In this document: one piece after another, positions 45,901-54,310 of the stretch
How the letters are laid out: the number at the start of each line of letters is the position of its first letter
Numbering within the stretch: the stretch's first letter is position 1
Origin: Flavisolibacter ginsengisoli DSM 18119
Lineage (GTDB): Bacteria > Bacteroidota > Bacteroidia > Chitinophagales > Chitinophagaceae
DNA length: 64,000 bases
NCBI RefSeq assembly: GCF_900129295.1
Contig: NZ_FQUU01000005.1
Location: forward strand, 62,001-126,000
Direction of reading: 5' to 3'
Position numbers and translations under genes: made by a program
The notes under the pieces: generated by a model
The model's database searches: none
What the model saw: the letters and a program-made list of their open reading frames with translations, nothing else
Told to the model about the DNA's origin: nothing

Positions 45901-47203
45901 CAACACGCTGCTCATAAGTCCGGATTTGCTGGTGAAAGAAGGTTTATTGAATGAGGAAGAAGCAGCTGCCTGTCGTTTGCCTGTTCAAAGCGCAGTAGAT
46001 TTTCCCTTGGTATTGGGCATGAAACAACAGCTTTTCCAAAAAGCTTTTGAAAGGTTTATGCAGGGTCATTTCCCCAACATGGATAAAGCATTCCGGCAAT
46101 TTGTGAGCAGGGAAAGAGAATGGCTGGATGATTTTGCCCTGTACATATTGATCAAGCAAATGTATAGTGGCAAACCCTGGTATGAATGGCCTGAAGAGCT
46201 GAAACTCAGAGATGCCAAAACATTAAAAAACCTTCAGTCGGAAAATAAAAAAGGGTTGGAAATGATCCAATGGCTGCAATTCATTTTTCACCGGCAATGG
46301 AAGGAATTAAAACATTATTGCAACAAGCTGGATATACAATTCATTGGAGACCTCCCTATTTATATTAGTTACGATTCGGCAGATGTATGGGCTCATAAAG
46401 AGATCTTTTACCTTGACCGGGAAGGCAACCGCATATCCATGGCCGGTGTGCCCCCTGATGCTTTTAGTGAAGATGGCCAGCTTTGGGGTATGCCCGTGTA
46501 CCGCTGGGATGTGTTGAAGAAAAAAAATTATTACTGGTGGATAGCCAGGCTTAGAAAAAACCTGCAGTTATTTGACCTGCTTCGCCTGGATCACTTCAGG
46601 GCATTTATAGATTATTGGGAAGTGCCTGCAGGATCGCAAACTGCCAGGAGTGGTCAATGGGTAAAAGGCCCTGGTGCCGATCTTTTTAATGCAATAAAGA
46701 AGGCTTTTGGCGATCTTCCATTTTTAGCAGAAGACCTGGGAGATGTGGATGAAACTGTTTTTGCCCTGAGAGATCAGTTTGGACTGCCAGGCATGAAGGT
46801 ATTGCAGTTCGCCTTTGGAGGTAATATGCCTCGTTCATTGCATATCCCGCATCAGTATACCCCTCATTTCCTGGCTTATACGGGCACCCATGATAATAAT
46901 ACAGTCACCGGCTGGTGGTTGGATGAAGCAGGTGAATCCGCCAGGAAAGCACTGGAGGAGTATACTGGCATTCAACAAACAAGGGAAAATGTAGCCGAAA
47001 CCTTTTGTCGCATGGCAGCTGCTTCTGTTGCCAATACTGTAATCTTTCCTATGCAGGATGTTATGGGCCTTGGATCCGAAGCCCGCATGAACAAGCCTGC
47101 CACCAGTAACGGCAACTGGTCCTGGAAGTTATTACCCGGCCAACCGGGAATCAATGAAGAAGAAAAATTAAAACACTGGACCTGGTTGTACAACAGGCAG
47201 TGA
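42989..47203 (+). CDS. treY-malQ: Fused malto-oligosyltrehalose synthase and 4-alpha-glucanotransferase (TreY-MalQ)
   Basis: A single 1404-codon frame carries two enzymes. Residues 1 to about 890 are TreY, which turns the reducing end of alpha-glucan into a trehalose unit: D309 (R-I-D-H-V-D-G-L), E337 (V-V-E-K-I-L-E) and D579 (T-H-D-T-K-R-G-E-D) are the catalytic residues. From about residue 903 the sequence starts again as full MalQ, a 4-alpha-glucanotransferase: G-I-L-L-H-I-T-S-L-A-S-P, then D1201 (L-R-L-D-H-F-R), E1248 (A-E-D-L-G-D-V) and D1302 (T-H-D-N-N). MalQ would lengthen short maltodextrins that are too short for TreY/TreZ. The linker shows no stop or frameshift. Confidence 0.93.
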   Translation: MYNPVSTYRIQFHKEFTFDDLEKILPYLQELGVTTVYASPVFTAMPGSTHGYDVLDPTTINAEIGTEEKLRQISHMLQEANMGWLQDIVPNHMAYDTRNPWIFDILEKGRSSIYADFFDVAWTSSLFQGRLMVPFLGKPLEEVIQNNELKLEYKNNRFVLTYFDAAFPLHPRSYGTLFKAAGGAQAFLILVNEIENLHKADDPGIYRQQWHELLIQVDGIMRNKVLKEPVEKLLASYNNDPAMIQALAEEQVYRLCDWKETDAHINYRRFFTVNGLICLDIQKPEVFKAHHQLVMQLVKDGVIQGLRIDHVDGLYDPTQYLEQLRNSVGHNTYIVVEKILETGESLPATWPVQGTSGYHFLSLLNNLLTESNNRQAFIDFYEELAGRQQSIQEQVWEKKRHILYHHMSGELENLFQLLMNSNLVAVPDYAQIRIEDIKTAMAEFLVHIPVYRLYGNHMPFEAEEVKNIETVFEQLRQSRSDLVAAINLLRDVLLFRPVNSKEYAKQALHFYQRCMQFSGPLMAKGVEDTLMYTYNNFIGHNEVGDAPGAFGISTQHFHSAMIERQQQWPYALNATATHDTKRGEDARARLNVLTELPGLWFQKIREWQELNKPLRKDSIPDGNIEYLIYQVLVSTYPMSGEHTDSYAGRLQEYIEKALREGKTHSNWASPVAAYESQAKQFIAALLQTKTPFYKSLRSLFDIIVDFGIVNSLVQLVLKFTCPGVPDVYQGCEAWDLSMVDPDNRRPVDYKRNRELLSAIMQKEGRKNFHHDLWQQRHHPQLKIWMTHKLFQLRKAHPVLFAEGEYQPLAVEGKYAQHVLAFSRKHKKQLFIVVVPLHLAKMAAHQNTIFEQLNWEDTRVLLPANADPEWEHILLATKDKHEKEVQVSHLFAGLPFAILKGSIPSNPRGSGILLHITSLASPYCIGDMGPEAYAFADLLSRTNQRFWQVLPLTPTEEGQGNSPYSSVSSSAGNTLLISPDLLVKEGLLNEEEAAACRLPVQSAVDFPLVLGMKQQLFQKAFERFMQGHFPNMDKAFRQFVSREREWLDDFALYILIKQMYSGKPWYEWPEELKLRDAKTLKNLQSENKKGLEMIQWLQFIFHRQWKELKHYCNKLDIQFIGDLPIYISYDSADVWAHKEIFYLDREGNRISMAGVPPDAFSEDGQLWGMPVYRWDVLKKKNYYWWIARLRKNLQLFDLLRLDHFRAFIDYWEVPAGSQTARSGQWVKGPGADLFNAIKKAFGDLPFLAEDLGDVDETVFALRDQFGLPGMKVLQFAFGGNMPRSLHIPHQYTPHFLAYTGTHDNNTVTGWWLDEAGESARKALEEYTGIQQTRENVAETFCRMAAASVANTVIFPMQDVMGLGSEARMNKPATSNGNWSWKLLPGQPGINEEEKLKHWTWLYNRQ

Positions 47204-47218
47204 GCATACATTATAAAA

Positions 47219-47250
47219 AAATGCCGGCATTGCCGGCATTTATGTTTTTA
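47219..47250. terminator. Terminator of the trehalose operon
   Basis: A 10-bp perfect stem (AAATGCCGGC / GCCGGCATTT) with a 3-nt loop is followed by ATGTTTTTA and serves the operon; the A-rich side gives the same signal for the convergent small gene. Confidence 0.85.
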
Positions 47251-47454
47251 ATAACCCTTGTAATTTCCCCCGGGACCATCATTATGAAAGCTTTTTCTTG
47301 GCCTTTCAGCAGCTTTCATGTTTTTTCCAATGGATTCATCTTTTTTGTTGTCCTTCCTGTTCTCTTCCGTCCTTGAAAGATTTGAATTCCCCTGTGTTTC
47401 CCGACTGCTTTCCAGTTGCCCGGAATGGGTTCTGTCGTTTGTATTGTTATCCAT
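47248..47454 (-). CDS. Small hydrophilic protein
   Basis: A 68-residue product rich in Asn, Asp, Glu, Lys and Arg with no hydrophobic segment (M-D-N-N-T-N-D-R-T-H-S-G-Q ... H-N-D-G-P-G-G-N-Y-K-G-Y). It is probably disordered. The frame continues 13 codons upstream but the ATG at MDNN is the credible start. Such short Gly/Tyr-tailed proteins occur beside trehalose or stress genes in Bacteroidota, which would fit a desiccation role, but that is inference; the composition could also be a chance open frame. Confidence 0.45.
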   Translation of the reverse strand: MDNNTNDRTHSGQLESSRETQGNSNLSRTEENRKDNKKDESIGKNMKAAERPRKSFHNDGPGGNYKGY

Positions 47455-47764
47455 AGCAAAGCGTTTCGTTATCATATTATATGCAAAAATCATGCTTGAC
47501 TACTGCCTTGTTTAATGGAATATGTTTATAATTAGACACTTATAAATTCAAATAACAGTCCATACTAAAAGATGAGCTACGGGATTCCCTGTTCTGGGCC
47601 TAACAGTAAATAATTTCCTGCTCATTTCAATCTAGCTGCATTTCACCTGACATGGATGCATAGCTCTGCTGCTAAGTGTTTACCATTAAGTCACCACAAA
47701 GGGTCGTTGGTATAGTCAAATAAGCTGTTTGTGTAACATTTTTCTCAGTCCTCCACGGCATGAA

Positions 47765-47772
47765 TACGTTTG
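47765..47772 (+). promoter_or_regulatory. -7 element upstream of beta-barrel gene; spacer otherwise empty
   Basis: TACGTTTG is an exact TAnnTTTG match 56 bases before the ATG. The rest of the 370-base spacer behind the small hydrophilic gene is plain AT-rich sequence with no further structure that I can support. Confidence 0.5.
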
Positions 47773-47828
47773 TGCCTGAAACGAAAACATCCCCATTTTA
47801 AGATCACCCGGGATATAAAACTTAAGTT

Positions 47829-50276
47829 ATGAGATCATTATTTCTGCTATTAACCATGACCATCGCCCTTGCTTCCAATGCCCAGGAAGTATCAGGCCTG
47901 GCTAAAGACGCCCAGGGCACACCACTGAACGGTGCCACCATCACCTTATTTAAAGCAAAAGATACTTCGGTAGTCAAGCTTTCAATTACTAAGGAAGGCA
48001 ACTACAGTTTTACTGATGTAAAAGAAGGCGAGTACCGTGTAGGGGCTTCCTACGTGGGGTACAACTCACAGCTTTCCACTCCATTCACTGTGGCAGGTAC
48101 AGCTGTTAAGGCGCCTGAGCTCCTGTTAACCAAAGCAGCTGCCGATATGAAAGGCATCGTGGTAACAGCTAAAAAGCCAATCATCGAGGTAAAGGCTGAT
48201 AAGACCATCCTGAACGTAGAAGGTACCATCAATGCCACTGGTTCCACAGCATTGGAATTGTTGCGCAAATCACCCGGTGTGACTGTAGATAAAGATGACA
48301 ACCTCAGCCTCAGCGGCAAGAATGGCGTGCAGGTGTATATTGACGGCCGCCCAAGTCCACTATCCGGACAGGACCTGGCCAACTACCTCAAGTCAATGAA
48401 CTCCGCCGAGATAGATGCTATTGAATTGATCACCAACCCTTCGGCTAAATATGAAGCAGCAGGTAATGCAGGCATCATCAACATCCGTTTGAAAAAGAAC
48501 AAATCCTTTGGAACAAACGGTTCCGTCAATGCAGGATTGAACATAGGTCATTATCCAAAATACAATGGAGGCATTTCATTGAACCACAGGAATAAGAATG
48601 TTAACCTGTTTGGCAACTATTCTTACAATGAAGGAAAGAATTACAATACGTTGAATATTCACAGAACAGTTGCTGATAGTATTTTTCAAACCCTTGGCAC
48701 CATCATGTTCAATAACAAGAGCCATAATTTCAAGGCTGGTGCGGATTACTTTATTGATAAGAAAAATACAGTGGGTGTCATGGTGAATGGATCCTTCAGT
48801 GATCCTGCTATCACAAATTATGGACGCACCACCATCTCTGACCAGGCAACGAATACAGTAAACAGGATCCTGGTGGCAGATAATAAAAGCTCCATGAAAA
48901 GGGATAACCTGAACTATAACCTGAATTATAGCTTCACTGACCCCAAAGGTCAAAGCCTTACTGTCAATGCAGACTATGGCAATTACAACCTGCACAATGA
49001 CCAGTACCAGCCCAATTACTATTATGATGCCTCTGGCCAGAATAAGATCAGCAATGTGATCTACCAGATGATAGCACCATCAAATATTGATATCTCTTCT
49101 TTGAAAGCTGACTGGGAGCAGAACTTTGCAAAAGGCAAACTTGGTTTTGGTGGAAAGACTGCATTTGTAAAAACCGACAACGACTTCCAGCGCTATAATG
49201 TGTACACCAGCGGAAACGAGCTGGATAAAGACCGCAGCAACCGCTTTACCTACAAGGAAAACATCAATGCCGGTTACCTGAACTATAACCGTCCTTTTAA
49301 AGGATTCATGATCCAGGCTGGCCTTCGTGTAGAGAACACCGTTACAAAAGGTGTGTCTAATGGACAGAAAAAAGGCGATAATGGTTATGTTGGTTACGAT
49401 TCAACATTTGATCGCAACTATACTGACCTGTTTCCAAGTGCAGCCATTACGTTCAACAAGAACCCAATGAGCCAGTTGAACCTTACCTATAGCCGCCGAA
49501 TTGACCGCCCGGCTTACCAGGACCTGAACCCCTTTGAGTTCAAGCTGGATGAATACACCTTTATGCGTGGTAACATCAACCTGCGCCCGCAATACACCAA
49601 CAGTTTTGGTATCACGCATACCTATAAGTATCGCCTGAATACCTCGTTGAACTATAGCCATGTCAAAAACATGTTTGTGCAGCTACCTGATACAACAGAG
49701 AAGACAAAAAGCTTCCTGTCAAAGAGAAACCTGGCTACGCAGGATGTTGTAAGCTTTAACATCAGCTATCCATTCCAGTATAAATCATACAGTGTGTTCG
49801 GCAATATGAGCGCTAACTATTCTCATTATGTAGCTGATTTCGGCACTGGCCGTAAGGTAGACCTGGATGCATTTGGATATACTTTCTATGCACAGAACAG
49901 CCTGAAGTTTGCCAAAACATGGACAGCAGAACTTTCCGGTTTTTACAATGCACCTACCATTTACCAGGGAAGCTTTAAAGCCAATGCTTTATGGAGTGTT
50001 GATGCAGGATTGCAAAAACAATTATTGAACAATAAGATCAATATAAAGGCTTCTGTGAGTGACCTGTTCAACAGCCTGAAGTTCAAAGGTGTTACGGAAT
50101 TTGCAGGACAGAAGTCTGAGTTCAGCTCTAAGTGGGAAAGCCAGCAATTCAAGTTGAGCCTTACCTATCGCTTTGGTAACAATGGAGTGAAGGCAGCCCG
50201 CCAGCGCAACACCGGCGCCGAAGAAGAAACCAAAAGAGTAAGCAACGGCGGAGGTGGAATTGGAATCGGTAACTAA
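47829..50276 (+). CDS. Outer-membrane beta-barrel protein (OMP_b-brl_3 type)
   Basis: An 815-residue protein: signal peptide (to about A-S-N-A-Q, residue 19), carboxypeptidase-regulatory-like domain (20-100; V-S-G-L-A-K-D-A-Q-G-T-P-L-N-G-A-T-I), TonB-plug-like region (A-D-K-T-I-L-N-V-E-G-T ... V-Y-I-D-G-R-P-S-P-L-S-G), then a long barrel with strands ending T-Y-R-F-G. The C-terminal tail is Gly-rich (G-G-G-G-I-G-I-G-N). It is probably a TonB-dependent or related outer-membrane protein of unknown ligand. The histidine kinase and LytTR genes start 113 bases later, on the same strand but beyond a terminator, so control of this gene by that pair is possible but unproved. Confidence 0.88.
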   Translation: MRSLFLLLTMTIALASNAQEVSGLAKDAQGTPLNGATITLFKAKDTSVVKLSITKEGNYSFTDVKEGEYRVGASYVGYNSQLSTPFTVAGTAVKAPELLLTKAAADMKGIVVTAKKPIIEVKADKTILNVEGTINATGSTALELLRKSPGVTVDKDDNLSLSGKNGVQVYIDGRPSPLSGQDLANYLKSMNSAEIDAIELITNPSAKYEAAGNAGIINIRLKKNKSFGTNGSVNAGLNIGHYPKYNGGISLNHRNKNVNLFGNYSYNEGKNYNTLNIHRTVADSIFQTLGTIMFNNKSHNFKAGADYFIDKKNTVGVMVNGSFSDPAITNYGRTTISDQATNTVNRILVADNKSSMKRDNLNYNLNYSFTDPKGQSLTVNADYGNYNLHNDQYQPNYYYDASGQNKISNVIYQMIAPSNIDISSLKADWEQNFAKGKLGFGGKTAFVKTDNDFQRYNVYTSGNELDKDRSNRFTYKENINAGYLNYNRPFKGFMIQAGLRVENTVTKGVSNGQKKGDNGYVGYDSTFDRNYTDLFPSAAITFNKNPMSQLNLTYSRRIDRPAYQDLNPFEFKLDEYTFMRGNINLRPQYTNSFGITHTYKYRLNTSLNYSHVKNMFVQLPDTTEKTKSFLSKRNLATQDVVSFNISYPFQYKSYSVFGNMSANYSHYVADFGTGRKVDLDAFGYTFYAQNSLKFAKTWTAELSGFYNAPTIYQGSFKANALWSVDAGLQKQLLNNKINIKASVSDLFNSLKFKGVTEFAGQKSEFSSKWESQQFKLSLTYRFGNNGVKAARQRNTGAEEETKRVSNGGGGIGIGN

Positions 50277-50289
50277 TAGATAAAGTTTG

Positions 50290-50326
50290 AAAGGTAAAGG
50301 AGGGTCATACCTCCTTTTACCTTTTT
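50290..50326 (+). terminator. Rho-independent terminator
   Basis: A long imperfect stem (AAAGGTAAAGGAGG against CCTCCTTTTACCTTT, one bulged A) followed by TTTTAT. It separates the beta-barrel gene from the kinase gene. Confidence 0.8.
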
Positions 50327-50389
50327 ATGAAATGTAAAAATTAATACGGAAATTGAATCACTGACCTGCCCCTTTTGAAAAAATAATAC

Positions 50390-51460
50390 ATGAAGTTTGC
50401 TAAACGATATAGTTTCTGGAAGATCTTTTGGGTAGTCGTTGGTCTATATACCGTATTTGGACTGATAGGCATCCTGGCTGTGTCACTTATTCCCAAGGAA
50501 GCCAACAAGCTGTCATCCATATTTACATGGAGGATAGCTGTTAAAACAGTGCTGAGTGTTTTGTTTGCCACTGTTTTCTATTACGTCAGCATCAATTATT
50601 ACTACCACTTCATTAGTGCCAAAAAGAAACTACTGCACTTCATCCGTTTTTCAGTGATCCTTGTCCTTTTCAGCTTTGGCTACCACATAGCTTCTCATTT
50701 CCTTTTTCCTGAATCCACAGGCGAAAATGATGCAAATGCCGCTCTCGTGGTCTTTGGAGTATCCATCAATACTATTTTCTTTATAGGAGTGTCACTCCTG
50801 ATTGCCTACCTCACCAACCTGCGAGATCAGCAAAAGCAGCACAAGGTGCTGGAGGCCCAGAAGCTGCAGCTGGAGATAGAAAAGTCGCAGGCCAACTTTA
50901 ATTTCCTGAAGGCACAGATCAACCCGCACTTCCTGCACAATACCCTGAATTTCCTGTATGCCAAATCACTGCCCTATTCTGCCGAACTTTCTGAAGGTAT
51001 CCTTACGCTGAGCGATATCATGCGCTATGCCCTGAGCGAGGGAAATGCAAAAGATGGCAAGGCCCCGCTGAAAGACGAAATAGAACATGTGCGCAATGTT
51101 ATTAAGATCAACCAGCTTCGTTTCAGTAATAACCTGAAGGTCCATTTCGATGTGGAAGGCGTGGTGAATGGCGCCCAGATCATACCCTTTATTCTGATCA
51201 CCCTGGTGGAGAATGCATTTAAGCATGGTGACCTCAAAAGCACCGAGCATCCTATAGTGATCAAATTAAAGGTGAACCATGACAGCCTGTATTTTTATTG
51301 CCAGAACAGGAAGAAAACAGGTCCCAAAGAGCTGTCAACGGGTATCGGATTAGATAATATCAAAAAACGTCTCGACCTTGCATATGATAGCCATTACCAG
51401 CTTCTCATCAGGGACGAAGCTGACGTTTATACCACCGAATTAACCATTAACCAGTTATGA
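50390..51460 (+). CDS. LytS-type sensor histidine kinase
   Basis: A 356-residue inner-membrane kinase with four membrane helices in the first 145 residues, a short coiled linker (Q-Q-K-Q-H-K-V-L-E-A-Q-K-L-Q), and the His_kinase (PF06580) H box Q-I-N-P-H-F-L-H-N-T-L-N-F with the phosphoacceptor histidine, followed by an ATPase domain ending G-I-G-L-D-N-I-K-K-R-L. The input domain has no recognised sensor motif, so the signal is probably membrane-borne. Its stop overlaps the next ATG (ATGA), so the regulator is co-translated. Confidence 0.92.
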   Translation: MKFAKRYSFWKIFWVVVGLYTVFGLIGILAVSLIPKEANKLSSIFTWRIAVKTVLSVLFATVFYYVSINYYYHFISAKKKLLHFIRFSVILVLFSFGYHIASHFLFPESTGENDANAALVVFGVSINTIFFIGVSLLIAYLTNLRDQQKQHKVLEAQKLQLEIEKSQANFNFLKAQINPHFLHNTLNFLYAKSLPYSAELSEGILTLSDIMRYALSEGNAKDGKAPLKDEIEHVRNVIKINQLRFSNNLKVHFDVEGVVNGAQIIPFILITLVENAFKHGDLKSTEHPIVIKLKVNHDSLYFYCQNRKKTGPKELSTGIGLDNIKKRLDLAYDSHYQLLIRDEADVYTTELTINQL

Positions 51461-52179
51461 TCAACTGCATCATAGTAGACGATGAGCAACATGCCATTGA
51501 CATCCTCACACACTACGTTGCGCAAACCCCGCAGCTTACCCTGGTGGGCAGCACCACCAATCCCATTGAGGCCCTGCAACTGGTGACCACGCAAAAGGCT
51601 GAACTGGTATTCCTGGATATACAGATGCCCGAGCTTTCAGGAATTGATTTCATCAAAGCCCTGAATGGCAAGGCCAAGGTGATACTGACAACCGCCTACA
51701 GCGAGTTTGCCCTCGAAAGCTATGAGCTGGATGTGGTGGATTACCTGTTGAAGCCAATTCGGCTTCCACGCTTCCTGGCAGCCGTGCAAAAAGCTGTCAA
51801 AGACCTTGGTGAAGAAGAAGTAGCTTCCCAGCCTTTAGCTGCTGAAGATGATTATATTTTTGTCAAAACAGAATCCAAAGGCAAGCTGCTCAAGATCAAC
51901 CTGGCAGACATTGATTACATCGAAGGGATGAAGAACTACGTGGCCATTTACCGCGCCGGTCAAAAGACCCTGGTATATACCAGCATGAAGGAGATAGAAG
52001 AAAGATTGCCTTCTCCCTTATTTATCCGGGTACATAAATCCTTTATCATTCCCGTCCCGCGCATTACAGGTATTGAAGGCAACATGGTGAAGCTGGAGGG
52101 TGTAACAGCGGAAATATTGATAGGGGATAGCTATAAGGCCGATCTTATGGAGATCATCCGCCATAAAATGATACAGTAA
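51457..52179 (+). CDS. LytTR response regulator
   Basis: A 240-residue regulator with a receiver domain (1-120; acceptor D in V-F-L-D-I-Q-M-P-E-L-S-G, and the A-Y-S-E-F-A-L-E-S-Y conserved pattern) and a LytTR DNA-binding domain (140-240; V-K-T-E-S-K-G-K-L-L-K-I, R-V-H-K-S-F-I-I-P). It is the cognate partner of the kinase encoded immediately upstream (4-base overlap). LytTR proteins bind short direct repeats near -80 to -50; none is obvious within this gene set. Confidence 0.93.
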   Translation: MINCIIVDDEQHAIDILTHYVAQTPQLTLVGSTTNPIEALQLVTTQKAELVFLDIQMPELSGIDFIKALNGKAKVILTTAYSEFALESYELDVVDYLLKPIRLPRFLAAVQKAVKDLGEEEVASQPLAAEDDYIFVKTESKGKLLKINLADIDYIEGMKNYVAIYRAGQKTLVYTSMKEIEERLPSPLFIRVHKSFIIPVPRITGIEGNMVKLEGVTAEILIGDSYKADLMEIIRHKMIQ

Positions 52180-52191
52180 TAGCCTGGCTGC

Positions 52192-52365
52192 TTATTCCTC
52201 TTCCTGAAGCACCTCCCCAAAAAAGTTGCCGCAAATGGGGCAATAGATCTCTATAGCGCGGGGCAGGTATTCAAAACCTTTTTCCGTTTCATAGCCCTTG
52301 CCGCTCCAGCCGCATTCTTCGCAATTCAGTTCCTTTCTTTCCAGTGAGATGAAATCAAAGTTCAT
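52192..52365 (-). CDS. Very small zinc-ribbon-like protein
   Basis: A 57-residue protein on the minus strand just downstream of the LytTR gene. Two C-x-x-C pairs, C-E-E-C-G-W near residue 15 and C-P-I-C-G-N near residue 42, are spaced as in zinc ribbons. The rest is M-N-F-D-F-I-S-L-E-R-K-E-L and G-F-E-Y-L-P-R-A-I-E-I-Y. It is short enough to be missed by length cut-offs. No family name comes to mind; such ribbons are often nucleic-acid or metal-binding accessory proteins. The ATG is well placed and the frame has no stop within it. Confidence 0.75.
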   Translation of the reverse strand: MNFDFISLERKELNCEECGWSGKGYETEKGFEYLPRAIEIYCPICGNFFGEVLQEEE

Positions 52366-52667
52366 AGTATGGGTTCGTAAAAATTAGCTATTCCGGGGAT
52401 TGATCATCAAATTGTATTCCCAGGCATGTGCCCACCTGTTTCCTGGCTTCCTGCAGGTTAAATGTATGGTAGTTTGAAGGGCTACCTTATTAAGTTTTTT
52501 GGTATTTCCTGGCCTTTGCACTTTTTTGTTATGTCGTTGGCTGGCTTCTCACGCATAGGATGGCTTGGCTTTCCCTGTTCACACCTGACAATTTTTCCTT
52601 AATGAATACCCCCGGCCTGGTAATTACCACCATTTTCGTTGCTCCGGGCCCCCAACTTCCTGCTATT

Positions 52668-52752
52668 ATGCAACGGCTATGTACCGCCTATGTGCCGCCT
52701 ATGTAACGGCTTTGTAACGGCTCTTTAAAGAGGCGGTACATAGGCGTTAGAA
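52668..52752. repeat. 11-bp tandem repeat array with inverted copies
   Basis: Five abutting units start at 52668, 52679, 52690, 52701 and 52712: ATGCAACGGCT, ATGTACCGCCT, ATGTGCCGCCT, ATGTAACGGCT and TTGTAACGGCT. After the palindrome CTTTAAAG come the inverted units AGGCGGTACAT (exact complement of the second unit) and AGGCGTTAGAA. The array sits in a 500-base gene-free spacer between the zinc-ribbon and hydrolase genes; the rest of the spacer shows no gene. Confidence 0.85.
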
Positions 52753-52865
52753 ACCTGTAAGACGGGTGTAAGAATGTCAGGCTACAGGGCTTTGTGCTTC
52801 ATCGGATTTCCGGGGAAAATGGTTTAGGTTTTTCATTTTTCATTTAACTTCCTGTAAAAACCATA

Positions 52866-53642
52866 ATGGAAAAGAATAACCCCGGGGCATATGCGCCAGT
52901 GAATGGCATCAGCATGTATTATGAAATTCATGGTGCGGGCAACCCGCTGGTGTTGATACATGGCGGCGGTTCATCTATCCATACCAGCTTTGGTACCCTC
53001 TTGCCCATGCTGGCAAAACACTATAAGGTGATCGCCATGGACCTGCAGGCGCATGGTCATAGTGGTGACAGGGATGCTCCTGAATCTTTTGAGCAGGATG
53101 CGGAAGATGTGATAGCACTGCTGCAAAACCTGGGCATCAGCAAGGCGCATATAATGGGCTTTAGCAATGGGGGCAATACGGCAATGATGGTGGCGCATAA
53201 GTCGCCGGGGTTGGTGGACAGGCTGGTAGTGATATCTGCTTTTTATAAGCGCGAAGGAATGATCCCCGGTTTTTTTGAAGGAATGGGAAAGGCTACCCTG
53301 GAGGTGATGCCAAAACAATTACAGGATCATTACCTGCAGATCAATAACGATCCGAAGGGATTACAAAATATGTTTGAAAAGGACCGGAACCGGATGGCCA
53401 CATTTACCGACTGGAGTGAAGACATATTGCGATCTATACAAACGCCCACGCTGGTGGTTGTTGCTGACCGGGATGTGATGACCCCGGAGCATACAGTGGC
53501 CATGGCAAGGTTGATCCCCAATTCACAGCTCATGATCCTTCCAGGCACACATGGTTCTTTCATTGGTGAAGTGTGTTCCATTGTAGAAGGCAGCAAAATG
53601 CCGGTGTTGTTTATAGAGATGGTGAGGGAGTTTCTTGGATGA
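52866..53642 (+). CDS. Alpha/beta hydrolase
   Basis: A 258-residue cytoplasmic alpha/beta-fold hydrolase. The oxyanion region is V-L-I-H-G-G-G-S-S, the nucleophile elbow G-F-S-N-G-G-N gives Ser98, the acid is D in V-V-V-A-D-R-D-V-M, and the histidine is in L-P-G-T-H-G-S-F. The substrate cannot be inferred. The end M-P-V-L-F-I-E-M-V-R-E-F-L-G is repeated, diverged, as an orphan fragment near 63.2 kb. The start is the ATG after a purine-rich stretch; the upstream spacer contains the 11-bp repeat array. Confidence 0.92.
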   Translation: MEKNNPGAYAPVNGISMYYEIHGAGNPLVLIHGGGSSIHTSFGTLLPMLAKHYKVIAMDLQAHGHSGDRDAPESFEQDAEDVIALLQNLGISKAHIMGFSNGGNTAMMVAHKSPGLVDRLVVISAFYKREGMIPGFFEGMGKATLEVMPKQLQDHYLQINNDPKGLQNMFEKDRNRMATFTDWSEDILRSIQTPTLVVVADRDVMTPEHTVAMARLIPNSQLMILPGTHGSFIGEVCSIVEGSKMPVLFIEMVREFLG

Positions 53643-53708
53643 TAGGGGCAAGGATGGTTGGTGGCAGGTTGTACTAAACAAAAATCGTATCTGCATTTGT
53701 TGGTGGTT

Positions 53709-54000
53709 CTAAATTCGATGGCCGCGATTCATGCATATATTTTGCGGAACGTTTCAATTTTTAAACATTTGAATTGAGGTTTGACTGCAAATCATAAACA
53801 ATGATTCCCTGTCATCCTGAGGCACGAAGGATCTTTGGATTGCATTAAAGCGACGCCGATGCTTTATAGGAACTATTACGCATGCATAGATTAGAAACCT
53901 TTTCCTTTTTTTTAATGTTAGGTCGTTGAGGCTTAAATAGTTTAAGGCTGCTTATGCTTTTGCCACAGATTCCGCCTATGGCGGAATGACAGGGTCAAAA
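53709..54000. repeat. Dispersed repeat block, copy A
   Basis: About 290 bases similar to the block at 54021 (offset about 311) and partly to 63331. It contains the widespread intergenic motif GTCATCCTGAGG-ACGAAGGATC and ends with a TTCCGCC-tat-GGCGGAA hairpin and ATGACAGGG, an inverted copy of CCCTGTCAT at 53807. No coding frame is credible in the stretch. Confidence 0.85.
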
Positions 54001-54020
54001 CGGAGCGATTGCAGGCAGTG

Positions 54021-54310
54021 CTTAATTCGATGGTCGCCATTCATGTAACTATTTTGCGAAACTTATCAATTCTTAAAAAATTGAATTGATGTCTGACTGC
54101 AAATCATAAACAATGATTTTTGTCATCCCGCCGCAGGCGGGATATTTGGACTGCATTAAGGCGGTGTTGATGCGTTATAGGAACTATTATATATGCATAG
54201 ATTAAAAACCTTTTCCTTTTTTTAATGTTAGGTTGTTGAAGCTTAAATAGTTTAAGGCTGCTTATGCTTTTGCCACAGATTCCGCCTATGGCGGAATGAC
54301 AGGGTCAAAG
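54021..54310. repeat. Dispersed repeat block, copy B
   Basis: Tandem partner of copy A. The head differs, with a TCCCGCC-gca-GGCGGGA hairpin in place of the CCTGAGG motif, while the tail (TTTAAGGCTGCTTATGCTTT and the closing hairpin) is nearly identical. It continues into a further stretch shared with copy C. Confidence 0.85.
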
